Below are positions 1 through 6,645 of a DNA stretch of 14,200 bases, in pieces. Source of the stretch: Anaerolineae bacterium (GTDB lineage: Bacteria > Chloroflexota > Anaerolineae > Promineifilales > Promineifilaceae); NCBI GenBank assembly GCA_028284105.1, contig JANQSK010000561.1, positions 1-14,200 of the forward strand, written 5' to 3'. Below the pieces are notes generated by a model. The model saw only the letters and a list, made by a program, of their open reading frames with translations, ran no database searches and was not told the DNA's origin. Made by a program: the position numbers and the translations under genes. Positions within the stretch are counted from its first letter, which is position 1; each line of letters begins with the position of its first letter.

Positions 1-1747
1 TACCAAATAGGTCAACAACCTCTGGTGAACCGATAACTGGCAATGCTTCTGCAGAGGTGCGGAGGTTTGGAAGACCGCGGTCGAATTCTGCTTCTTTGTG
101 CCATTCGTCAGTGTATCCATCACCGTTGAAGATGACGCGGCTGTGGTCATCCATGATGCCTTTCAAAAGTTTACGAACTGCATCATCAAACTGGCCATTT
201 CCGCTGGCTACGCCTTCCAAAGAAGACGCGATGTAATCAAGTGACTCAGCCATAATCAAATTCCAGATGGTGAGTGGCCATGCAATGGTGTGGGTTGACC
301 CAACAGCGCGGAATTCAAACTTATTGCCTGTGAAAGCAATTGGGCTAGTGCGGTTACGGTCGCCAGAGTGTTTTGGAAGCGCTGGTAATGAGCTTACACC
401 CAAGCTAAGAATCCCTTTTTCTTTAGATGAGCTAGCGCCACCGCTTTGTTTGATTTGTTCAAATACGTCGGTGAGCTGATCGCCTAAGAAGATAGACATG
501 ATAGCTGGTGGTGCTTCATTAGCACCCAAACGGTGATCGTTGCTTGCAGTGGCAACTGAAGCGCGGAGTAATTTTGCATATTTATCAACAGCGCGAATAA
601 CAGCACCACAGAAAACGAGGAAGCGAACGTTGCTGTGAGGAGTATCACCTGGTTCTAAGAGGTTCCCAACGCTGCCATTCCCCAAAGAGAAGTTCAGATG
701 CTTACCAGAGCCGTTAATACCAGCAAATGGTTTTTCGTGAAGAAGGGCAACCAAACCGTGCTTATTGGCAATGCGCTTGAGCATCATCATCACCAATTGT
801 TGGTGGTCTGCTGCAACATTCCCGTTTTCGTAAACAGGGGCGATTTCAAACTGTCCAGGTGCTACTTCATTGTGGCGTGTTTTAACTGGAACACCCAATT
901 TGAAGAGTTCACGTTCTGTTTCGAGCATACAAGCTAATACGCGTGGTTCGATAGCGCCAAAGTAGTGGTCATCAAACTGTTGGCCTTTAGCTGGAGAAGC
1001 ACCAAAAAGAGTACGTCCAGCAGTCATCAGGTCAGGACGGGCATAATAGAAGCTTTTATCAACGAGGAAATATTCTTGTTCAGGACCCGCTGTTGAAACA
1101 ACAGGTGTGTCTGTATCATCACCGAATAGACCCAAAACGCGGCGTGCTTGTTTGTCCAAAGCTTGCATTGCACGGAGAAGAGGTGTTTTTTGGTCAAGTG
1201 CTTCACCTGTCCAAGAAACAAATGCAGTTGGGATACAAAGGGTGGCCCCATTGGCATTTTCAAGCAGATAGGCTGGGCTGGTTACGTCCCAAGCGGTGTA
1301 GCCACGTGCTTCAAAAGTTTGGCGAATCCCACCTGTTGGGAAGCTTGACCCATCAGGCTCACCTTGAATAAGTTGTTCGCCGCTGAATTCTGCGATAGCT
1401 TGACCTTCCCCATTTGGGTTGAGGAAGCTGTCATGTTTTTCGGCCGTTAAGCCTGTGAGTGGGTAAAAAACGTGAGCATAGTGAGTCGCGCCACGTTCTA
1501 ATGCCCAATCTTTCATGGCAGAAGCGACAACGTCAGCAACTGATTCATCTAATGTCGCATTACCATCAATGGTGCGCATCAATGATTTGAAGATGCCTTT
1601 AGGAAGGCGTTTTTTCATTTCAGCTTTGCTAAAAACATTGGCATTAAATAATTCACTGGTTGGTTCATAAACGAAGTCAAATTGCTCAACGAGCTCCTGA
1701 CCTACTACGGTATTGATTGATTCCAAACGGGCTTGATTTCCGCTCAT
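1..1747 (-). CDS. glnN: Type III glutamine synthetase (GSIII), C-terminus outside window
   Basis: ATP-dependent ligation of ammonia to glutamate; cytoplasmic nitrogen assimilation. Reading the minus strand from ATG at 1747-1745 gives 582 open codons with no stop before the window edge; the family is usually about 700 residues, so roughly the last 120-150 are missing. Visible GSIII signatures are the glutamate-binding stretch GPEQEYFLVD (about residue 220), KTRHNEVAPGQFE, the substrate-binding NGSGKHLNFSLG (about residue 350) and NDHRLGANEAPPAI. The N-terminal FNANVFSKAEMKKRLP is the GSIII-specific leader, absent from GSI and GSII. The start is supported by AGGAG about 8 bases upstream. It is the last gene of the minus-strand run but is separated from the cyclase fusion by a 217-bp leader with a terminator-like hairpin, so it probably has its own transcriptional control. 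Family assignment is firm. Confidence 0.95.
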   Translation of the reverse strand, partial: MSGNQARLESINTVVGQELVEQFDFVYEPTSELFNANVFSKAEMKKRLPKGIFKSLMRTIDGNATLDESVADVVASAMKDWALERGATHYAHVFYPLTGLTAEKHDSFLNPNGEGQAIAEFSGEQLIQGEPDGSSFPTGGIRQTFEARGYTAWDVTSPAYLLENANGATLCIPTAFVSWTGEALDQKTPLLRAMQALDKQARRVLGLFGDDTDTPVVSTAGPEQEYFLVDKSFYYARPDLMTAGRTLFGASPAKGQQFDDHYFGAIEPRVLACMLETERELFKLGVPVKTRHNEVAPGQFEIAPVYENGNVAADHQQLVMMMLKRIANKHGLVALLHEKPFAGINGSGKHLNFSLGNGSVGNLLEPGDTPHSNVRFLVFCGAVIRAVDKYAKLLRASVATASNDHRLGANEAPPAIMSIFLGDQLTDVFEQIKQSGGASSSKEKGILSLGVSSLPALPKHSGDRNRTSPIAFTGNKFEFRAVGSTHTIAWPLTIWNLIMAESLDYIASSLEGVASGNGQFDDAVRKLLKGIMDDHSRVIFNGDGYTDEWHKEAEFDRGLPNLRTSAEALPVIGSPEVVDLFG

Positions 1748-1964
1748 GATGTCTTCTCCTAGAAATAAATTTTCCCAAATAAAAAGACGCTCACACGCCA
1801 ACGTAACGAGTAGTTGGTGGTAAGCGCCTTGGCTTTAAAAAGTTATTTTGTTTTTGTCGTATTTGTTACAACCCTATTATTCTATCCCAAATTGAATAGT
1901 TCGCATTAGGCAAATTGTAGTATTCTAACAAACGGCTTTCATTCATAATGAACAAAGGGACCAA
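1748..1964 (-). promoter_or_regulatory. glnN leader/promoter region
   Basis: This is the gap between the stop of the cyclase fusion and the glnN start, AT-rich over most of its length. It holds the hairpin described separately, the glnN ribosome site (AGGAG near 1755-1759), and a candidate -10 (TAGAAT on the minus strand, near 1870-1880) without a convincing -35. A 15-base interrupted palindrome, TTCATTCATAATGAA at 1938-1952, lies just after the upstream stop codon and could be an operator. No known riboswitch pattern was recognised. A promoter here is inferred from gene spacing more than from clear boxes. Confidence 0.4.
1777..1828 (-). terminator. Strong hairpin plus T-tract upstream of glnN (terminator or attenuator)
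   Basis: On the minus strand the arm GGCGCTTACCACCAAC (1828-1813) pairs with GTTGGCGTGTGAGCGTC (1802-1786) across a 10-base loop, about 15 pairs with one mismatch and one bulged base, followed directly by TTTTTATTT (1785-1777). This is the classical intrinsic-terminator form. It sits 137 bases after the upstream stop but only about 18 bases before the glnN ribosome site. It may end the catabolic operon, or act as an attenuator in the glnN leader if the glnN promoter is upstream of it. Confidence 0.75.
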
Positions 1965-3635
1965 TTAGGATTCTTTAAATGCCACAAAACGGCCCCAGCA
2001 TGAGGCCATTTCTATTCCTTTGGGAACGAAACAAGCGATAAAGAAACGGCCGCTTCCGACCTTCGCTAAATCACCTCCTAAATTCTCTGCATGGACAATT
2101 CCTTTGGGAAAAAGATTTAGATGCATATCTTGATAAAATTTATCAAGCGGATACATCTCATCCCAATCTTTTCCAAACTGATCAATCAGCTTTTGATTGG
2201 CTTCTTCAAATGTCTTAGGATGCCAATCTCGCTGAATGGTGTTCATGGGATGTTCCATAGCAACACAGTCGATGCCTAGCCATTTAATGCCTTTTTCGAT
2301 ACACCAATCGCCAAAGTCGGGTGAGGGGCCTGGATGTTTGATCATATAACGGAATTCATCAGAGTCAGGGCTGTTCCACCCGTATTGATGCCAACCCGTT
2401 TTGATGATGAGAATGTCCCCCTCGCGAACATCAGCCACACTTTCTACCATTTCAGGCGTGTAGACGCTGGAATTACTGACCAGTTCTGAGATGTCGGCAA
2501 TAACACCTGGCCCAATCCAATAATCGAATGGCATTTGCCCAATGGTTCTTCCGGCAGCGTGGAAATGGATTTCACCATCCATGTGAGAGGCGAGATGAAA
2601 GCTGGCTTTGCAGTGGGCATTGTTTCGGCCAAGTCCAAAGTATTGCCCACCTACTCGCTTGGTGTATGTGATAGTGAGGGGTTTGTAGTTGGCCCATTGA
2701 GGAGTTTGCACACTGAACGGAAGCGTTAGATCTAGCATTTCGGCAGAGCCCATGAAGTCGTAGAAGTCTGACTCACTCATGCTGTCTGGGGACTGAACGG
2801 CCGTTACGCGGCACCAAGCTGATTCGACTTCCATAAAGGGGATGGGTTGAATCATAATCCAAGCGCGTTGATTATTGAGCTCATTGATTTGACCGCCCAA
2901 AGATTCAGCCAGTAACAAGCCTGCCTTTGGCATCTTGATGTGGGTGAGCTCATGATACCATTCTTGGGGATAAAGATCGTCCCATGTTTCATCGAGCGTT
3001 TCTTGGAGCTTGGCTTCGGCCTTCTCAAATTCACGGCCGTGCATATAGCGCAGATTGGTGTTCATAGGATGTTCCGCACAGCCACAGTCAACACCAATGA
3101 CTTTGAGCTCCATCTCTAAAGCCCACTCAAAGAATTCTGGGGAAGGGCCAGGATGTCGTAGATAGTATCCGAACTCTTTGTTTTCGATTCCACCTTGAGC
3201 ATTTGGATTTTCAACATCAGGCTGATCCCAACCGTGTTTGTGGTAGCCCGTGTTGATGATGAGGATGTCTCCTTTTTTGACCTCCACGCGATCGAGAATC
3301 ATCTCAGGTGTGTACATGCTGTAATCTGAAACATCATCAGAGACATCAACTACGACACCTTCCCCACAAAGCCGTTCTAGTGGAATATCTGCAATCGTTT
3401 CAGCCCCCGAGTGAAAAGCGCGTGGACCAACCAGATGCGTGCCCGTATTGTTGCTCCACTCAATTAGCTGACCGTTTGCCCCTTGTCCGCCATGATATGA
3501 GCCAGTCAAACGCTTGAAAAAGTGGACTTGAAGCGGCATTTCGCCGGGCCAAGGTGGCGTAAAGATGCTTAATGCTTGGGTTAAATCGTACCATTTGGCA
3601 TTAGCAAGGACTTGAATAAATAATTCATTATCCAT
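1965..3635 (-). CDS. Tandem two-domain cyclase-family (kynurenine formamidase-like) protein
   Basis: Two cyclase-family (PF04199-type) metal-dependent amidohydrolase domains in one 556-residue chain, residues about 13-280 and 296-553; the usual family protein has one domain of 210-290 residues. Both halves carry family landmarks: GDILIINTGYHKHGW / GDILIIKTGWHQYGW, HPGPSP, G(V/I)DC...EHPMNT, and a late HAENLGG (AESLGG in half one). The metal-binding motif is kept in half two (H347-x-x-x-H351-x-D353-x-x-x-H357) but degraded in half one, where N63, V69 and A73 replace the expected ligands and only H67 remains. Half one is therefore probably structural or regulatory. The start is ATG with GAGGAG upstream; the first 8 bases overlap the end of the HNH gene. 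It resembles the single-domain cyclase at 4452-5327, suggesting local duplication and fusion. Likely substrate: a cyclic amide or N-acyl compound; not determined. Confidence 0.85.
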   Translation of the reverse strand: MDNELFIQVLANAKWYDLTQALSIFTPPWPGEMPLQVHFFKRLTGSYHGGQGANGQLIEWSNNTGTHLVGPRAFHSGAETIADIPLERLCGEGVVVDVSDDVSDYSMYTPEMILDRVEVKKGDILIINTGYHKHGWDQPDVENPNAQGGIENKEFGYYLRHPGPSPEFFEWALEMELKVIGVDCGCAEHPMNTNLRYMHGREFEKAEAKLQETLDETWDDLYPQEWYHELTHIKMPKAGLLLAESLGGQINELNNQRAWIMIQPIPFMEVESAWCRVTAVQSPDSMSESDFYDFMGSAEMLDLTLPFSVQTPQWANYKPLTITYTKRVGGQYFGLGRNNAHCKASFHLASHMDGEIHFHAAGRTIGQMPFDYWIGPGVIADISELVSNSSVYTPEMVESVADVREGDILIIKTGWHQYGWNSPDSDEFRYMIKHPGPSPDFGDWCIEKGIKWLGIDCVAMEHPMNTIQRDWHPKTFEEANQKLIDQFGKDWDEMYPLDKFYQDMHLNLFPKGIVHAENLGGDLAKVGSGRFFIACFVPKGIEMASCWGRFVAFKES

Positions 3636-4452
3636 TTTTTTGCTCCTCGATAAACGATATCAATTGGTCAACCGTTAAAGTTTCGTTTTTATTTCTATGC
3701 AACATGGCATGACAATTTGGACAAACGGGTATTAGGTCTTCTGTTGCGTTAACCATATATTGCTTGCCGATATTTGAGATTTTCACTTTATGATGTACAT
3801 GGATGAAATTTTTACCAATTCTGCCATATGTTTTTTCAAAGTCGAACTTACATACACTGCACAAATATCCATACTTACTTATACAAGCAGCTCTTGCTTG
3901 AGGATTCCTTTCATAAGCATTTACAGTAATTCTCTTTTTAGCACCTTCGATAAATGACTTTGATTCTTCAATTTCGTCTGGATAATTTTGATACACTACA
4001 CCATTATGCTCAGCCCATAAAACTTCAAGATTTTCAGCGATTTCAGCTGGAATAGTGATACCCGAGGATTGAGCATTCCAATTCATTGTTGAAAAACTCG
4101 GATTGTTTATTAAATACTCCCTTGAAATTATTTGATGTTCCTCTGGATTGATTAAATAATCATACTTAAACTCAATAAATAAAGATTTTTTGCCAACCCT
4201 TCTGAGCGTCCTGTCCCAATGTGGAGCTTCAAAAACATTCCTTGTTACAAATCCTGATCCAAAAATTCCTCTAGGCTCAACACCTAACCTAATTAGAAAT
4301 ACACGATCCCCCACTTTTATTTTCTTTGTATTGCCACAACTCCACTTATCAATAATAGGGGTGCCTTCATTGATAGACTTGATCATTTTGGCAAACGTGT
4401 ATGTATCCCAATCCCATCTGTTTGGATTCCATGTGAGTAAATATGTCGTCAT
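3628..4452 (-). CDS. HNH endonuclease, McrA-like C-terminus with EVE/PUA-like N-terminal region
   Basis: A 274-residue protein. The C-terminal third is a treble-clef HNH nuclease: zinc pairs C198-x-x-C201 and C244-x-x-C247, catalytic HVHH at 218-221, then DLIPVCPNCHAMLH at 239-252. This arrangement is typical of McrA-type modification-dependent (type IV) restriction nucleases. Residues 1 to about 125 start MTTYLLTWNPNRWDW and contain KVGDRVFLIRLG, resembling EVE/PUA-like folds that read modified bases; this assignment is by pattern only. Its ends overlap both neighbours: the ATG shares one base with the stop of the upstream cyclase (TAATG), and its last 8 bases overlap the start of the cyclase fusion. 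It is visibly more AT-rich than the metabolic genes and contains no AACGGCCGTT site, consistent with separate acquisition. Nuclease call is firm; dependence on DNA modification is inferred. Confidence 0.82.
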   Translation of the reverse strand: MTTYLLTWNPNRWDWDTYTFAKMIKSINEGTPIIDKWSCGNTKKIKVGDRVFLIRLGVEPRGIFGSGFVTRNVFEAPHWDRTLRRVGKKSLFIEFKYDYLINPEEHQIISREYLINNPSFSTMNWNAQSSGITIPAEIAENLEVLWAEHNGVVYQNYPDEIEESKSFIEGAKKRITVNAYERNPQARAACISKYGYLCSVCKFDFEKTYGRIGKNFIHVHHKVKISNIGKQYMVNATEDLIPVCPNCHAMLHRNKNETLTVDQLISFIEEQKNG

Positions 4453-5327
4453 TAAAACACTTTACCTCGACCACCTAACCGTTCAACGTGGACGGGGTCA
4501 TAACAATCCCCATATTTGGTTTTTGGCATGGTCGCTTTCTTGGCCATGAGCTCCTCATATCGATCATCATCAACCATGGCGACTATACGGGCGATGCTGG
4601 CTTCACCATCGACAAATCGCCATGGGAAGCAGCCGATTTGACCCCGTGAATTGACAAGGAGGTCGATGTCCCCCCCAACACATTCGGCGTGGATGATGCC
4701 CTTATCAAACATCCAGAGGTGCATCATTTGGTACATATCTGGTGTAAAGTATTCAGTGAGTGATTTGCCATATTTTTGCTGGAAATGGGCATCACAATCT
4801 TTAGCCTGAGCCGGCATCCAATCTCTAATTTTGGTATTCATTGGATGATCTGCAGAGCCACAATCGACGCCGATCCACTTGATTTTTTTATCAATACACC
4901 ATTGGGCAAAACGGGCGTCTGGACCAGGATGCATCACCATGTAGCGCACCTCATTTCCATACGGTTGATCCCAACCAAAGTGATGGTATCCCGTGTGGAT
5001 GATTAGAATATCCCCTTCACGAACCTCAACGCGTTCTTCAATCATGTCAGGAGAATAGACATCGTAATCACCGCAAACATCGCTGAGATCAACGACAGCG
5101 GCTTCCCCTGCTAAAAAGTCAAAATCAAGTGAAGCGATATCTTTACCTGGTGTGTAAAAGTGAATTTCACCGTCGAGATGAGTTCCAACATGATTGCTGT
5201 GTTTAACAACCTGCCCATTTGCACCGTTGGGAGCAAGTCTTTTGAAATATTTGACTTCAAGGGGTTCATAAGTTGGCCAAGGGGGTGTCCCGATGCCTAG
5301 GGGAATAGTAAGGTCAATAAATTTCAT
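4452..5327 (-). CDS. Cyclase-family (kynurenine formamidase / isatin hydrolase-like) amidohydrolase
   Basis: A 291-residue single-domain metal-dependent hydrolase of the cyclase family, which opens cyclic or N-acyl amides (kynurenine formamidase, isatin hydrolase). The metal site is intact: H46-V-G-T-H50-L-D52-G-E-I-H56, matching the family pattern HxGTHxDxxxH. Other landmarks are GDILIIHTGYHHFGW (105-119), HPGPDARF (133-140), GVDCGSADHPMNT (153-165) and HAECVGGD (213-220). A C-terminal tail of about 40 residues after MVDDDRY is longer than in minimal family members. AAGGAG lies 7 bases before the ATG, and the start is 21 bases after the methyltransferase stop, so it belongs to the same transcript. 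The neighbouring ureide/oxamate genes suggest a cyclic imide or ureide substrate; that is inference. No signal peptide is seen, so it is probably cytoplasmic. Confidence 0.88.
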   Translation of the reverse strand: MKFIDLTIPLGIGTPPWPTYEPLEVKYFKRLAPNGANGQVVKHSNHVGTHLDGEIHFYTPGKDIASLDFDFLAGEAAVVDLSDVCGDYDVYSPDMIEERVEVREGDILIIHTGYHHFGWDQPYGNEVRYMVMHPGPDARFAQWCIDKKIKWIGVDCGSADHPMNTKIRDWMPAQAKDCDAHFQQKYGKSLTEYFTPDMYQMMHLWMFDKGIIHAECVGGDIDLLVNSRGQIGCFPWRFVDGEASIARIVAMVDDDRYEELMAKKATMPKTKYGDCYDPVHVERLGGRGKVF

Positions 5328-5348
5328 GGATTCTCCTTAAATATTGCG

Positions 5349-6128
5349 TCAACTTTTTGTTGAGATGAAGTGGTAGAAGCGAGAGAGCAGCGTGTAAGGA
5401 AGCTTGTCACGAAGCGTCATTTCTAGCGCCACTAATTTTTTAAATTCTTCAGGATTATGTTTGATGTCATTATCGTTAATGTAGTCGCATATGGCGCGAA
5501 CACCATACAGCTTTTGAAAGGTGAAGCCAGTCGTTTTAAGCATGGCGCGAAGCTCGGATTCATCGTAGCGATTGATAGTGACTTTAAATGTCGTTACTTG
5601 ATGGGTCTTTTTACCTGTGGTCTCCAATGCGGCATCAAAATCGAGATTTCGTAAGGCTTGGGTAAATGTTTCTGAGTGGGGATTCGTAATCATGAGCGAG
5701 AAAATTCCGTTTGGATTCAGATGCTCGTGAATCGCTTTGAGTGTTTTGAGGGGATAGTTGAGATATTGCAATAAGTTGTGGCAAAGGATAGCGTCAAATG
5801 ATTGCCCGTTTATCTTTTCACTAAAGGAATCTACATCTGATTGGATGAATGTAGTTTTATTCGCGACGTCGTTGCTGACCGCATACCTCGCCCCATTTTC
5901 AAGCATTTCCTCTGAAAAGTCGATGACGGTGAGTTGGTGACCTAGCTTGGCTAATGGAATGGCATCATATGCATTGCCGCCACCCAGATCGAGAATAGTT
6001 AACGGCCGTTTCTCCAACCACTCTTCTAAATTCGCCAACCCAATCTTATAACGCAGCTGCCCCCACGGTGCATCTTGGTCATTGTTCCATTGAGTGACGT
6101 GTTGGTTGAAAGCGGTTTTTGTATCCAT
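5349..6128 (-). CDS. Class I SAM-dependent methyltransferase, CmoM-like
   Basis: A 259-residue Rossmann-fold methyltransferase. SAM-binding motif I is ILDLGGGNAYDAIPLA (45-60), the acidic ribose-binding end is VIDFSEEM (68-75), and LCHNLLQYLNYPLKTL (115-130) is motif IV. The entry GQLRYKIG (23-30), LMITNPH (145-151), GVRAICDYI (209-217) and the ending PYTLLSRFYHFIS match the layout of CmoM (tRNA cmo5U carboxymethyl-uridine methyltransferase, formerly SmtA), although this could be a paralogue with another substrate. Its connection to the ureide genes around it is unclear. The ATG has no good ribosome site: the bases before it are the AT-rich inverted-repeat end of the four-helix-bundle cassette. 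The original translation signal may have been displaced by that insertion. Confidence 0.8.
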   Translation of the reverse strand: MDTKTAFNQHVTQWNNDQDAPWGQLRYKIGLANLEEWLEKRPLTILDLGGGNAYDAIPLAKLGHQLTVIDFSEEMLENGARYAVSNDVANKTTFIQSDVDSFSEKINGQSFDAILCHNLLQYLNYPLKTLKAIHEHLNPNGIFSLMITNPHSETFTQALRNLDFDAALETTGKKTHQVTTFKVTINRYDESELRAMLKTTGFTFQKLYGVRAICDYINDNDIKHNPEEFKKLVALEMTLRDKLPYTLLSRFYHFISTKS

Positions 6129-6147
6129 GGTTGTAATTAAGTGATTA

Positions 6148-6160
6148 GGTAATTAGGTAA
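6148..6160 (+). repeat. Left inverted repeat of four-helix-bundle cassette
   Basis: GGTAATTAGGTAA, the exact inverse of 6633-6645. With its flank it also forms a tandem 8-mer (ATTAGGTA twice, 6144-6159). It lies between the four-helix-bundle stop codon and the methyltransferase start. Confidence 0.75.
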
Positions 6161-6161
6161 C

Positions 6162-6593
6162 TTAGGATTCCAGTTGATTGTTTTGATTATTGAAGTAATA
6201 AGGATCAGATTCTTTAATAGATTTATAGGCTTGTTTTTGAGATTTGGTCGATCGAATTAGATTGTTAATATTTTTCCCAATTACATCAATTTGAATAATT
6301 AGTTGTTCTCCATGTGGCTTTTCAAGCAATTTCCTGTTGATGGCTCGGTTAATCCAATATTTTGTTTCGAATAGGCTTCCTCGCGCATAATAAAAGAATT
6401 GGAGCTTCTCTCCCCAATGAAAACGGCCGTATCCTTCGGCAAGATTTGCACCAATTGAATCAGCAGAACGAACGATCTGTTTACTTGAGGTGCTCTTGTT
6501 AAATGCATCCCAACTTTGAACGGAATTCCAAATCTCATCACAGAAAGCTTCACTTCTCTTCAAAACTTCTAAATCTTCAAATGCCAAACTCAT
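6162..6593 (-). CDS. Four-helix-bundle protein of the 23S rRNA intervening-sequence family
   Basis: A 143-residue, mostly helical protein. It follows the family pattern: F-x-D-L-x-V-x-K-x-S start, QIVRSADSIGANLAEGYGR (60-78) with the conserved SIGANLAEG core, then FYYARGSLFET (about 87-97), and a poorly conserved polar tail. These proteins were first found encoded in intervening sequences of 23S rRNA and are common as solitary genes in many environmental bacteria; their function is unknown, and the fold resembles the Avd protein of diversity-generating retroelements. No reverse transcriptase or template repeat is present here. The gene is bracketed by AT-rich inverted repeats (6148-6160 and 6633-6645), lower in GC than its neighbours, and lacks AACGGCCGTT. 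It interrupts the gap between the allG-like gene and the methyltransferase gene, so I read it as an acquired cassette, co-transcribed by position. Confidence 0.88.
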   Translation of the reverse strand: MSLAFEDLEVLKRSEAFCDEIWNSVQSWDAFNKSTSSKQIVRSADSIGANLAEGYGRFHWGEKLQFFYYARGSLFETKYWINRAINRKLLEKPHGEQLIIQIDVIGKNINNLIRSTKSQKQAYKSIKESDPYYFNNQNNQLES

Positions 6594-6632
6594 TCAACCA
6601 CCCCAAAATATCCAATTACCCAATGACTTAAA

Positions 6633-6645
6633 TTACCTAATTACC
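6633..6645 (+). repeat. Right inverted repeat of four-helix-bundle cassette
   Basis: TTACCTAATTACC, the exact inverse of 6148-6160, and near-matching for several more bases. It overlaps the stop codon of the AllG-like gene (TAA, 6643-6641), so the cassette boundary coincides with the end of that gene. Related fragments (CCAATTACCC) extend left to about 6612. Confidence 0.75.

Noticed and set aside
267..1371. Plus-strand open frames opposite glnN
   Set aside because: They are short, lack ribosome sites and family motifs, and lie opposite a continuous, strongly conserved glutamine synthetase.
1748..1964. Known glutamine riboswitch upstream of glnN
   Set aside because: The conserved glutamine-aptamer bases were not found; only a terminator-like stem is supported.
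6162..6593. Four-helix-bundle gene as Avd of a diversity-generating retroelement
   Set aside because: No reverse transcriptase, template repeat or variable target gene is present in the window.
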